DNA of 30,556 nt from Bulleidia sp. Its GTDB lineage: Bacteria; Bacillota_I; Bacilli_A; Erysipelotrichales; Erysipelotrichaceae. The notes under the pieces are model-generated. The model made no database searches and was not told the origin of the DNA. It saw nothing but the letters and a program-made list of their open reading frames with translations. The translations under genes were made by a program, and so were the position numbers. Each line of letters starts with the position of its first letter. Position 1 is the stretch's first letter. This document shows, in pieces, positions 1-8,177 of this stretch. Location of the stretch: contig JAEDEK010000007.1 in assembly GCA_016293365.1 (NCBI GenBank), positions 1 to 30,556 on the forward strand. The letters run 5' to 3'.

Positions 1-27
1 GGCGTTTGCTATTTTCTTAAGAATTCG

Positions 28-57
28 TTAAAATACAAAATGTTACGTATATATAAA
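28..57 (+). promoter_or_regulatory. Possible promoter of the SH3b/3D-like gene
   Basis: An AT-rich stretch holds TTAAAA at 28-33 and TATAAA at 52-57 with an 18-base spacer, followed by an AAAGGAG ribosome-binding site near 63-69 and ATG at 79. The -35 is poor, so this is a tentative call. The rest of 1-78 shows no gene. Confidence 0.35.
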
Positions 58-78
58 TGATGGAAAGGAGCTGATGGA

Positions 79-963
79 ATGAATAAACTGATGATGAAAA
101 TCCTTCCTGTTACAGCAGCAGTTGTCATTCTGAACGGTCAGGAACTACTGGCGTCAGGAAAGATCGGCAGCACCAGCTCACTTGCAGGCCTTCCGGGTGC
201 GCATATATTTGAGACAACAGTCAACCAGAACAAACAGCTGATGTATGTATCAGCTGATACAAATGTTCTTTCCGATATTTCATCCGTCTCTTCTTCTGTT
301 GAGAAGATTTCAAAGGGAGATGACGTCTATGTCATCGGCATCGAAGGAGAGATGTGTCAGGTTCTGACATCATCCGGTAAAACCGGCTATGTTTCCATCC
401 GTTCTCTGACGGATGGTACAGATAATGTATTCCATGATGCAGATGGGGTTTATTACTGTGTGGAAGGCACTGAAGTAAGAATCCGTCCGAATGATCAGTC
501 TACCATCTGTACAACTCTGCCGCAGAACACACAGCTTCAGGTGACAGGTGTCAATGAACATGGTTATTCCAGAGTCATCATTGATGGTGCGGAATGTTAT
601 GTGCGGACTGAGAATCTTTCTGAATCAAAGATCTATATTCCAAAAGCCTACACATTATGGAACGGACCTGTTCTGACACCAGGGGCTGGAACCGTTATCG
701 GCCCAAGCGGTAAGGAAACATATTATAACCTCAATATGTCCGTCTGTGTGCAGAATGCAAAAAATGCAGGCGCACAGGGAGATTACTGGGTCAGAGAAGA
801 TGGTGTCAAGATGCTGGGTGAATATGTCATGGTAGCTGCTGATTTTTCCATCCGTCCGTTATGTACGATTGTTCCGACAAGCCTTGGTATGGGTATTGTT
901 GTGGATACAGGCAGCTTTGTGATGAACAATCAGATGCAGCTGGATATCGCTGTTGCCTGGTAA
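79..963 (+). CDS. Secreted SH3b-domain protein with 3D-like C-terminal domain
   Basis: A 294-residue exported protein. The first 25 residues form a signal peptide (Lys, hydrophobic core, LLA-SG cleavage-like site). Residues about 50-180 contain two SH3b-like modules with the usual 'GDDVYVIG...GYVSIRSL' and 'TEVRIRPN...' patterns, which in this superfamily bind cell wall. The C-terminus resembles a 3D double-psi beta-barrel domain: three aspartates at about 255 (AADFSIRPL), 276 (DTG) and 289 (QLDIAVAW) match the three-Asp layout of 3D domains found in some peptidoglycan-acting proteins. In place of the usual PLGT it has PLCT (Cys about 262). The start has a good AAAGGAG. A terminator follows directly, so it is probably monocistronic. 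Wall remodelling is an inference; catalytic activity is not shown. Confidence 0.75.
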   Translation: MNKLMMKILPVTAAVVILNGQELLASGKIGSTSSLAGLPGAHIFETTVNQNKQLMYVSADTNVLSDISSVSSSVEKISKGDDVYVIGIEGEMCQVLTSSGKTGYVSIRSLTDGTDNVFHDADGVYYCVEGTEVRIRPNDQSTICTTLPQNTQLQVTGVNEHGYSRVIIDGAECYVRTENLSESKIYIPKAYTLWNGPVLTPGAGTVIGPSGKETYYNLNMSVCVQNAKNAGAQGDYWVREDGVKMLGEYVMVAADFSIRPLCTIVPTSLGMGIVVDTGSFVMNNQMQLDIAVAW

Positions 964-973
964 TACGATAAAA

Positions 974-1004
974 GAAAAGTTCTGCTTCATCAGGACTTTT
1001 TTTA
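974..1004 (+). terminator. Intrinsic terminator after the SH3b/3D-like gene
   Basis: AAAGTTCTG and CAGGACTTT pair (one G-U) around a short loop and are followed by a run of T. It lies 10 bases after the stop codon and before the ribosome-binding site of the next gene. Confidence 0.8.
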
Positions 1005-1019
1005 CGGGGAGGAAATAAC

Positions 1020-1823
1020 ATGGAAGAAAACAAAAGGAAAAAGCTGTTTGATGTGGAAGATCAGATGGAACATGATCTGGACGAACAGGCATTTACACGT
1101 GCCGTCAGCCGTCTTTCCGATACGGACAGACATCTGTTTGAAGATACTGGAGTCATTCATATTGACAGGGACATGCCTGCGGAAACACAGACGCTGCATG
1201 TTATCAGTCTGAGCAGGAAACATCAGCAGAAAAGAAACTTTGTATTCCGTATCATTCTCTGTCTTCTGGTTGCCGGTATTCTGATCGGTGCTGTGGGAAT
1301 CGGTATGCATATGGTCATCGTAAATGATGCACAGAAGCAGGATCAGATCCAGCAGGCCGACAATGTAAGGATTGATGCCAATTCATTCCCGGATGATCTG
1401 TTCCGCAGCCATATTGCGGGAAGATATGATGTGAACCAGGATGGTTATCTTGATGGGCAGGAAAGGGATAATGTACTGATCATCATTGTACCTTCTGAAC
1501 CGGCAATTACCACTGTGACAGGAATTGAATGGTTCTCTCATCTGCAGTCTCTGACTGTATCAGGTACATCCATTACACAGCTGGATCTTTCCGCAAATCC
1601 GGAACTCTCCTTCCTGGATGTTTCCAATACACCGGTTGAAACACTGAATCTTCAAAAACAGGAAAAGCTCGTGGATGTGCGTGCGGAAAACACGCCTGCA
1701 TTAAAGGAGGTATATATGCCTTCCAATTCCATGATACATACCTTTGATACCGATGGTTCATCTTTGATCTGTGAGTGTGATGCATCGGGTAACTATATCG
1801 GCTGTTCTTTCAGGCAGGGGTGA
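1020..1823 (+). CDS. Membrane-anchored leucine-rich-repeat protein with EF-hand-like loop
   Basis: A 267-residue protein of unknown function. Residues 1-72 are charged and cytoplasmic by topology; 74-100 form one membrane segment with basic residues on the N side, so the C-terminal two thirds should be outside. The outer part opens with a 'RIDANSFPDDLFRSHI' module and a Ca-binding-like loop DVNQDGYLDGQE at about 137-148. Then come short repeats of the 'LTSLDVSxNPxL' kind at about 165-235 (SLTVSGTSITQLDLSANPEL, SFLDVSNTPVETLNL). This combination is common in surface proteins of gut Firmicutes. The start is set by GGGGAGGAAATAAC before ATG. The stop codon lies in the loop of its terminator. The C-terminal tail has two Cys (CEC) and one more near the end. 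Confidence 0.7.
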   Translation: MEENKRKKLFDVEDQMEHDLDEQAFTRAVSRLSDTDRHLFEDTGVIHIDRDMPAETQTLHVISLSRKHQQKRNFVFRIILCLLVAGILIGAVGIGMHMVIVNDAQKQDQIQQADNVRIDANSFPDDLFRSHIAGRYDVNQDGYLDGQERDNVLIIIVPSEPAITTVTGIEWFSHLQSLTVSGTSITQLDLSANPELSFLDVSNTPVETLNLQKQEKLVDVRAENTPALKEVYMPSNSMIHTFDTDGSSLICECDASGNYIGCSFRQG

Positions 1824-1836
1824 TCCTGCTTTTTTA
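1814..1836 (+). terminator. Terminator overlapping the LRR gene stop codon
   Basis: GCAGG (1814-1818) pairs with CCTGC (1825-1829) and is followed by seven T. The TGA stop (1821-1823) sits in the loop, so a terminating ribosome would cover the hairpin. Confidence 0.7.
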
Positions 1837-1863
1837 ATGGGTCGCAGAATTACCTATATCATG

Positions 1864-1890
1864 AAAAAACAGTCCCAGGCAGGAACTGTT
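1864..1890 (-). terminator. Terminator of the proBAC operon
   Basis: AACAGT (1868-1873) pairs with ACTGTT (1885-1890), extended by two C-G pairs. Read on the minus strand it ends in six T (1864-1869). The proC stop codon (1889-1891) overlaps the upstream arm. Confidence 0.7.
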
Positions 1891-2698
1891 ATTTTCCGAG
1901 CTGTTTTGCGCGGGCAATGCATTTTTCATTGGCGTCATGGATGATGGCGGAAATGTTTCTTTCCTTCAGTTCACCGATTGCTTCAATCGTTGTTCCGCCT
2001 TTGGAACATACCTCATCCACAAACCGTTCAATACTTCTTTCCGGATATTTTTTCAGCAGCTGTGCGGATCCGATGAATGTCTGAACAAGCAGTGCCCGTG
2101 CATCTCTTTCATCAATACCTCTTTCGATGGCATCATCCAGAATGCACTGTACAAAGTAGTAGACATAGGCAGGGATGGATCCGTGCACGGTAACGATTTC
2201 GTTCATCTTGTCTTCCGGAATGGTTCTTGTGACACCCATGGAAGCAAACAGCTGGAAGACAAAGTCATAGTCATCAGCTCTGCAGTCATCCGACATGCAC
2301 AGGGCAGTTGCTCCTGCACCGATCTGCAGTGGTGTATTCGGCATGCCACGGATGATCGGTGTGTTGTGAAGTCTTTCCTGCAGGTGGGCAATGGATACAC
2401 CTGTGACAATGGAAAGAACAACATCCATCTGATCTGTGCTGATTTCATCCAGAACACCTTCCACCTGCTGAGGGGTTACCGCAAGCAGGATGATGTGGGA
2501 ATTTTCTATCAGCTGATGGACATCGGACAGATAGGCAAAGCCTTCAATACTGCAGTCTTTACGTGCATGTTCGGAAGGATCATAGACGGCGATTTCATAG
2601 CGTTCCAGATAATCATTTCGAACAGCTCCCTTAGCGATGGCACCACCCATGTGGCCAAGACCGATGATACCTAACGTGTACTTCTTCTGTGTTTTCAT
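1889..2698 (-). CDS. proC: Pyrroline-5-carboxylate reductase
   Basis: Catalyses the last step of proline synthesis, NAD(P)H-dependent reduction of 1-pyrroline-5-carboxylate to proline, in the cytosol. The N-terminus has the Rossmann motif GIIGLGHMGGAIAKG. The C-terminal dimerisation part keeps the family pattern 'GxxPAYVYYFVQCILDDAIERG' and 'CSKGGTTIEAIGEL', which lines the substrate pocket. The 269-residue length is normal. I chose ATG at 2698 rather than 2707: the 2698 start gives a 4-bp ATGA overlap with proA and a GGAG about ten bases upstream, while 2707 would be almost on top of that GGAG. Last gene of proB-proA-proC, followed by a terminator. Confidence 0.95.
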   Translation of the reverse strand: MKTQKKYTLGIIGLGHMGGAIAKGAVRNDYLERYEIAVYDPSEHARKDCSIEGFAYLSDVHQLIENSHIILLAVTPQQVEGVLDEISTDQMDVVLSIVTGVSIAHLQERLHNTPIIRGMPNTPLQIGAGATALCMSDDCRADDYDFVFQLFASMGVTRTIPEDKMNEIVTVHGSIPAYVYYFVQCILDDAIERGIDERDARALLVQTFIGSAQLLKKYPERSIERFVDEVCSKGGTTIEAIGELKERNISAIIHDANEKCIARAKQLGK

Positions 2699-3939
2699 TT
2701 GCAACATTCTCCATTTCCATCCAGGTGATATGTGACGGTAGTCAGTGCCTGCAGTCCCATAGGACCGCGGGCATGCATCTTCTGTGTGGAGATACCGATT
2801 TCCGCCCCGAGCCCGAATTCAAATCCATCTGTGAATCTGGTGCTGACATTGTGATAAATGCATGCACTGTCCACATTGTTCATAAAATATGATACCGCGT
2901 TTTCATCACTGGAAACAATACTTTCCGAATGATGTGTGCCGTGGTTTTCAATATGATTTACCGCTTCCCTGACACCTTCAACGGTAACGATATTCATGAT
3001 CAGATCATTGTATTCCGTATTCCAGTTTTCTTCACTGCCTTTTTCAAAGGAAGGAATGATGGAACATGCATATTCATCCGCAAATACCTGTACGCCATGT
3101 TCTTTTAAAGCAGGTGCAAGCAGACTCAGAAATCTTTCTGCCGTACATTTCTGGATGAGCAGTGTTTCCATGGCATTGCAGACGGAAGGACGCTGGCATT
3201 TGGCGTTGATGACAATATTCACTGCCATCTGCAGATCAGCGGTTTCATCCACATAGACATGGCAGATTCCTGCACCGGTTTCAATGACAGGTACACGGGC
3301 ATTGTCTACCACCGAGCGGATCAGACGGGAAGAACCTCTTGGAATCAGCAGGTCCATGCTGTTGCGGTCGGAAATCCATGCCTGTGTTTCAGCATGATCC
3401 GGATGTTCCAGAAGGATTACGGCATCTTTACTGACACCATACTTCCTGAGAGCATCATGCATTGCTTCCGTAATGGCAACGCAGCTGTGATAGGAATCCT
3501 TTCCTCCTTTGAGTATACATGCATTCCCGGACTTGAATGTCAAAGCGGCGCAGTCCGCACATACATTCGGTCTGGATTCAAAGATAATGCCGATGACACC
3601 GATGGCAGTGCTTGTTTTTTTCAGGTGAACACCACTGGTAAGAATACGGTCTTCCAGTACCATATGCAGAGGATCCGGCAGTGATGCTGTCTGTTCCACA
3701 CCGGTTGCGATTGCTTCTATGGAAGAGGCAGTCAGTGTCAGTCGATCCAGGAAGGATGTTTTCATGCCGTTTAAACGGGCATTTTCCAGATCGATCTGAT
3801 TGGCGGCAATGATTTTCTGCTCAGCGCTGCGCAGATTACATGCAAACTGCATCAGGACGCCGTTTCTTGTTTCAATGGACAGGTTTCTTGTAAGCCGTGC
3901 AGCTGCTTTGGCACGGGCTGTAATCTCTTTGATATTCAT
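2695..3939 (-). CDS. proA: Gamma-glutamyl phosphate reductase
   Basis: Second enzyme of proline synthesis: reduces gamma-glutamyl phosphate to glutamate-5-semialdehyde with NADPH. Full length (414 residues) aldehyde-dehydrogenase fold. Visible family signatures are 'GVIGIIFESRPNV' at about 113-126, 'KSGNACILKGGKDS' at about 136-149, and the catalytic cysteine Cys254 in 'QRPSVCNAMETL'. The 'GPMGLQALTTVTY' block stands near the C-terminus. It overlaps proB upstream and proC downstream by ATGA, so the three proteins are very likely translated in a coupled way from one mRNA. Confidence 0.97.
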   Translation of the reverse strand: MNIKEITARAKAAARLTRNLSIETRNGVLMQFACNLRSAEQKIIAANQIDLENARLNGMKTSFLDRLTLTASSIEAIATGVEQTASLPDPLHMVLEDRILTSGVHLKKTSTAIGVIGIIFESRPNVCADCAALTFKSGNACILKGGKDSYHSCVAITEAMHDALRKYGVSKDAVILLEHPDHAETQAWISDRNSMDLLIPRGSSRLIRSVVDNARVPVIETGAGICHVYVDETADLQMAVNIVINAKCQRPSVCNAMETLLIQKCTAERFLSLLAPALKEHGVQVFADEYACSIIPSFEKGSEENWNTEYNDLIMNIVTVEGVREAVNHIENHGTHHSESIVSSDENAVSYFMNNVDSACIYHNVSTRFTDGFEFGLGAEIGISTQKMHARGPMGLQALTTVTYHLDGNGECCK

Positions 3940-4721
3940 CTTTTTTTACCTTCGAAAAATGTTCCGACAGAAGCGCCTTCCATGATGTCATACAGAACAG
4001 AAGGCCTGTTTCCGTTTGTGATGATCATGTCAATTCCATGTTCCATGCAGGATTGAGCTGCGTGGATCTTTGTGATCATACCTCCGGTTCCCTGGGATGA
4101 GGATGTATCTCCCGCAAGAGACACTACCGTATCGTCAATAACGCGGATATACGGAATCAGTCTTGCATGTTCATCCGTATGTGGATCAGCTGTATAGACA
4201 CCGTCTATATCTGAAAACAGGATCAGCAGATCGGCATCACATGCTGTACAGACAAGCGAAGCCAGTGTATCGTTATCGCCGATGGAAGTGATTTCATCGG
4301 TTGCGATTGTATCGTTTTCATTTAATACAGGTATGACCCCGAGTTCGAGAAGTCTGTTCATCGTATTTCTGAAATTGTCGACTCTTCCCGGGGTGGAAAG
4401 ATCTTCACCCGTGAGAAGTACCTGGGCAATTGTGCGGTTGTATTCAGAAAAAAGCTTGTCATAGGTATACATCAGTTCACACTGACCGACCGCAGCACAT
4501 GCCTGTTTTCCTGCCATATCTGCGGGTTTTCCGGGAAGTCCCATCTTTCCGACACCCATTGAAATGGCACCGGACGATACAAAAATGATCTCAATACCGC
4601 TGTTGGCGATATCGCAGATGACCTTGGCAAGCTGCTCCACTCTGCGGATATTCAGCCTTCCGCTTTTATGTGTCAGAGTGGTTGTGCCGACCTTGATCAC
4701 AATACGTTTCCATTTTTCCAT
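3936..4721 (-). CDS. proB: Glutamate 5-kinase, short form without PUA domain
   Basis: First and committed step of proline synthesis: ATP-dependent phosphorylation of glutamate. The 261 residues are a single amino-acid-kinase domain: 'IVIKVGTTTLT' at the start, 'FVSSGAISMGVGKMGL' about 50-65, 'PVLNENDTIATDEI' with substrate-binding Asn/Asp, 'GDNDTLASLV', and 'QGTGGMITKIHAA' for nucleotide binding. The C-terminal PUA domain of the long (about 365 residue) ProB proteins is absent, without sign of a frameshift downstream. The start has GGAGG eight bases upstream. First gene of the operon, with its promoter at 4746-4773. Proline feedback is likely, since the inhibitor site lies in the kinase domain. 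Confidence 0.96.
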   Translation of the reverse strand: MEKWKRIVIKVGTTTLTHKSGRLNIRRVEQLAKVICDIANSGIEIIFVSSGAISMGVGKMGLPGKPADMAGKQACAAVGQCELMYTYDKLFSEYNRTIAQVLLTGEDLSTPGRVDNFRNTMNRLLELGVIPVLNENDTIATDEITSIGDNDTLASLVCTACDADLLILFSDIDGVYTADPHTDEHARLIPYIRVIDDTVVSLAGDTSSSQGTGGMITKIHAAQSCMEHGIDMIITNGNRPSVLYDIMEGASVGTFFEGKKR

Positions 4722-4745
4722 AAAAGGACCTCCATGATTTGTTCT

Positions 4746-4773
4746 ATTATACTGTATTCGTTGTGGCTTTCAA
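4746..4773 (-). promoter_or_regulatory. Promoter of the proBAC operon
   Basis: On the minus strand TTGAAA (4773-4768) and a perfect TATAAT (4751-4746) are separated by 16 bases. The predicted start lies about 18-20 bases before proB. No T-box or other leader structure fits in the short leader. Confidence 0.8.
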
Positions 4774-4791
4774 TTGATTTTCCGTTACAAT
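4761..4791 (+). promoter_or_regulatory. Probable priA promoter giving a leaderless mRNA
   Basis: TACAAT at 4786-4791 is a good -10. TTGTGG at 4761-4766 is a possible -35, though its 19-base spacer is long. Transcription would start at about 4797-4799, which is the priA ATG itself. Confidence 0.4.
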
Positions 4792-4797
4792 GAATGC

Positions 4798-6960
4798 ATG
4801 GAAATTGTAAAGTGCTGGATAGAACATCCGGTCCGCAGACTGGATCAGACATTTGAATATGCCAGTGATGTCCCGATCAGACAGGGATGTCGTGTTCTGA
4901 TTCCATTTGGAAAAAGACAGCTGGTCGGATTTGTGGAGTCTTGTGAGCCGATGAAGGAAACCATGGAGGAATACCGGCAGCGGAATGGTTTTGCGCTGAA
5001 AAAAATAGACAGGGTACTGGATGAAGAACCTCTGATCACAGAAGAACTGCATGATCTTGCCTTTTATATGAAAGACATCACTCTTTCCACAACCATCAGC
5101 TGCTTTCAGGCGATGCTGCCATCGATTGTCAAACCATCCAGTCATCAGAAAAAAGCTGTCGTGGAAAAGTGGGTTAAAGTATCGGGTGAACATTGTACAC
5201 TGACTCCAAGACAGCTGGAAGCATATCTGTCAGTAAAACAGGCAAAGGAAATGCCGTATTCCCAATTGAGGAAAAACTATCCAAACCAAGCTCATGTACT
5301 GCTGGAAAAAAGGGCACTGATCAGTTTTACAAAGGAAAAGACAGCTGTCAGTGAACCGTTATCCATTGCCAGCGCTCCATATCCATTGAACAAAGAACAG
5401 AAAGAAGCCATCCATCAGATTGTGCAGAGTGATGATCTTTTCTTTCTTTTAAAAGGTGTGACAGGTTCAGGAAAGACGGAAGTGTATTTTCAGCTGGCAC
5501 AGAAAGTGCTGGAAGAAGGCAGACAGGTACTGTTTCTTGTCCCGGAAATCGGTCTTACGCCGATGATGATTGAACGGGTCAGAAAACGCTTCGGCAGTTA
5601 TCTGGCGGTATATCACAGCGGACTGAATGCCGAGGAAAAATACGAACAGTACCGGCTTGTTCATCAGGGCAGAGCAGGAATAGTCGTCGGGACAAGAAGT
5701 GCTGTTTTTCTGCCGTTTGACAATCTTGGTCTGATCATCATGGACGAAGAACATGATACATCCTATAAGCAGGAATCACAGCCTGCCTATCATACACGGG
5801 ATATTGCGATGTTCCGCTGCAGTTATCATCATGCAAGACTGATCATGGGAAGTGCAACACCTTCTCTGGATTCCTATGCCAGAGCTTTGAAACATGTCTA
5901 TCATCCCGTCATCCTGAATCATCGTGTCAATGATACCATGCCGGAAATTCATGTTGTGAACATGAAAGAGGCGATGGAGGCAGGAGAAAATGAAATGATC
6001 TGTGATGAGCTGCGGGATGGCATTGCCTTACGTCTTGCCCGCAGAGAACAGGTTATTCTTCTGCTGAACAGAAGAGGGTTTCACAGCCTTCTGAAATGCA
6101 GGAGCTGTCAGGAGGTACTCAAATGCCCGCATTGTGATCTTGCGATGAGCTATCATAAGGATGGCAGAATCATGAAATGTCATACATGCGGATATCAGAT
6201 GCGGGTACCTGTTCATTGTCCATCCTGCCACAGCAATGCTGGATTTACGACATACGGCTTCGGCACACAGAAACTGCAGGAACAGGTGGAACAGATGTTT
6301 CCATCTGCCAGGATCATCCGGATGGATGCCGATACTACAGGAAAAAAGAATGCCCATCACGATCTGCTGACTGCATTTGGAAACCATGAGGCGGATATTC
6401 TGGTCGGTACACAGATGATTGCCAAAGGACTGGATTATCCGGATGTGACTCTTGTGGGTATTGTCAACGGGGATGAAGGTCTTAACAGAACCGATTATCG
6501 AAGCTGTGAAGTGACATTTGATCTTCTGATGCAGGCTGCAGGCAGAAGTGGAAGAAGTGAAGACAGGGGGGAAGTCATTCTGCAGGTCAATGATCCGATG
6601 CATTATGCCGTCCGCTGTGCTGCCGCAAACGACTATGATTCCTTTTTTACACAGGAAATGGCATACAGACATACTGTCAATGCACCGCCATATACATATC
6701 TGATTTCAATTACGGTCAGTGCATATTCCCAGGAAAAATGCAATACGATTGCCGGGAAAATGCATGATGGTATCAAAGGAAATTTCATCACTGGTGGTGT
6801 CATAGAACTGCTGCGTAAAAAAGATCTTTACCGCAGTCGGATTCTTCTGAAAGGAAAAGATCTGAAACAGATGCGGCAGGCCGTATCAGACTGGCTGGAC
6901 AGTCAGAAAAACAAACCGGAAGGAGTGCGGATCGATGTGAATCCGCTTGTACTGGACTGA
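4798..6960 (+). CDS. priA: Primosomal protein N', replication-restart helicase
   Basis: PriA recognises stalled or recombined forks and reloads the replicative helicase. 720 residues from ATG 4798. The N-terminal DNA-binding part (1-about 190) precedes the helicase: Walker A GVTGSGKT at 220-227, Walker B DEEH at 316-319. Between the helicase halves lies the family zinc region with eight cysteines in four pairs (434/437, 443/446, 461/464, 474/477). 'GTQMIAKGLDYPDVTLVG' and 'QAAGRSGRSEDRGEV' are helicase motifs V and VI. A TTG 24 bases upstream would extend the frame but has no ribosome-binding site. ATG 4798 also lacks one, and the -10 lies six bases before it. The stop overlaps the rsmB start (TGATG). 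Genes def and fmt, often next here, are absent. Confidence 0.96.
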   Translation: MEIVKCWIEHPVRRLDQTFEYASDVPIRQGCRVLIPFGKRQLVGFVESCEPMKETMEEYRQRNGFALKKIDRVLDEEPLITEELHDLAFYMKDITLSTTISCFQAMLPSIVKPSSHQKKAVVEKWVKVSGEHCTLTPRQLEAYLSVKQAKEMPYSQLRKNYPNQAHVLLEKRALISFTKEKTAVSEPLSIASAPYPLNKEQKEAIHQIVQSDDLFFLLKGVTGSGKTEVYFQLAQKVLEEGRQVLFLVPEIGLTPMMIERVRKRFGSYLAVYHSGLNAEEKYEQYRLVHQGRAGIVVGTRSAVFLPFDNLGLIIMDEEHDTSYKQESQPAYHTRDIAMFRCSYHHARLIMGSATPSLDSYARALKHVYHPVILNHRVNDTMPEIHVVNMKEAMEAGENEMICDELRDGIALRLARREQVILLLNRRGFHSLLKCRSCQEVLKCPHCDLAMSYHKDGRIMKCHTCGYQMRVPVHCPSCHSNAGFTTYGFGTQKLQEQVEQMFPSARIIRMDADTTGKKNAHHDLLTAFGNHEADILVGTQMIAKGLDYPDVTLVGIVNGDEGLNRTDYRSCEVTFDLLMQAAGRSGRSEDRGEVILQVNDPMHYAVRCAAANDYDSFFTQEMAYRHTVNAPPYTYLISITVSAYSQEKCNTIAGKMHDGIKGNFITGGVIELLRKKDLYRSRILLKGKDLKQMRQAVSDWLDSQKNKPEGVRIDVNPLVLD

Positions 6961-8171
6961 TGGAACCAAGAAAAACTGCATATGAAATACTTTACCGTGT
7001 TTTTTATGAACATGGATTTGCATCCCTGTTGATGCGTGAAATCAAGATGGATCAGCCATCCATGGCGTTTGTTTCCCAGCTTGTTTACGGAACCATCCGT
7101 AACAGATCCCTGCTGGAATATCAATGGAAGGACCTGGTCAGAAAAACAAGAAGCAGAGCGGAAGTACTGCTGGATATGGCATGTTATGAACTGTATTTCA
7201 TGTCCAGTCCATCGTATGCCGTTTTGAATGAAGTCGTATCCCTTGCCCCGAAAAAAGACAGGGCATTCATCAATGCTGTACTGCGTCAGGTAAGCAACAG
7301 ACAACTGCAACAGCCGCACGATCCATCCATTTCCTGTTCCATGCCGGAATGGATTATCCGTCTTTGGAATGCTCATTATGGAGAATGCAGATGCAATCAG
7401 CTGCTTCAGATCTTTCAAACACCTGCTGGGGTTTACGGCAGATGGAATCCAATAAAAGCAGAAAAGCAGCAGCTGAGTGAATTGGATCATTATACATGGC
7501 TGGATGAGTGGTCATTTTCCAGTGATATTCCGATTCAGAAAACACGTGATTTCCTGAATGGCAGGGTAGTGATACAGAATCCAAGTTCTCTTCTGCCGGT
7601 GATGATGATGGATGTAAAACCAGGCATGAAAGTACTGGATACATGTGCATCACCGGGTACCAAGACACAGATGATGGCAGTACTGATGGAAAATACGGGG
7701 TCCATTACTGCATGTGATCTGTATGAACACAGACTTTCTCTGATTGATCATCTGATGGAAAAAACCGGTGTGAAGATTGTTGAAACCATGGTGGCGGATG
7801 GTACGAAACTGGCTCAGGAGCATGTGGAAAGCTTTGATCGGGTGCTTTGTGATGTACCTTGTTCAGGACTTGGAGATCTGCGTCATAAACCGGAAATCAG
7901 ATGGCATCTGACACCGGATGATATGGATGAGATCATCCTGATTCAGCAGCAGATTCTTCAGACTTCTTCCTGCTATGTCAGAAACGGGGGAAAGCTTGTC
8001 TATTCCACCTGTACACTGAACAACAGGGAAAACGGAAAACAGATCAGAGACTTTCTGAAAAATCATCCGGAATTTGAACTGATGGAAGAGAAGACAGTCT
8101 TTCCGGATGAAATCCATGATGGATTTTATGCAGCCTGTATGGTGAAAAAAGAAAGAGATATGATAGAATAG
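6960..8171 (+). CDS. rsmB: 16S rRNA (cytosine-967-C5) methyltransferase RsmB
   Basis: Methylates C967 (E. coli numbering) of 16S rRNA using S-adenosylmethionine. The N-terminal third (1-about 135) is the NusB-like RNA-binding domain ('RKTAYEILYRVFYEHGFASLL'). The C-terminal part is a Rossmann methyltransferase with 'CASPGTKT' at 229-235, 'DVPCSGLG' with Cys301, and 'YSTCTLNNREN' with the nucleophile-position Cys351. These are the two cysteines of the m5C enzyme family. 403 residues is slightly short but complete. It is coupled to priA by a TGATG stop/start overlap and is followed six bases later by rlmN. Confidence 0.95.
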   Translation: MEPRKTAYEILYRVFYEHGFASLLMREIKMDQPSMAFVSQLVYGTIRNRSLLEYQWKDLVRKTRSRAEVLLDMACYELYFMSSPSYAVLNEVVSLAPKKDRAFINAVLRQVSNRQLQQPHDPSISCSMPEWIIRLWNAHYGECRCNQLLQIFQTPAGVYGRWNPIKAEKQQLSELDHYTWLDEWSFSSDIPIQKTRDFLNGRVVIQNPSSLLPVMMMDVKPGMKVLDTCASPGTKTQMMAVLMENTGSITACDLYEHRLSLIDHLMEKTGVKIVETMVADGTKLAQEHVESFDRVLCDVPCSGLGDLRHKPEIRWHLTPDDMDEIILIQQQILQTSSCYVRNGGKLVYSTCTLNNRENGKQIRDFLKNHPEFELMEEKTVFPDEIHDGFYAACMVKKERDMIE

Positions 8172-8177
8172 GCGCGT

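Noticed and set aside
1937..2674. A 245-codon + frame opposite proC.
   Set aside because: proC has full Rossmann and C-terminal motifs; the opposite frame has none.
4722..4773. Possible T-box or riboswitch before proB.
   Set aside because: The leader is only about 20 bases after the promoter, too short for any such element.
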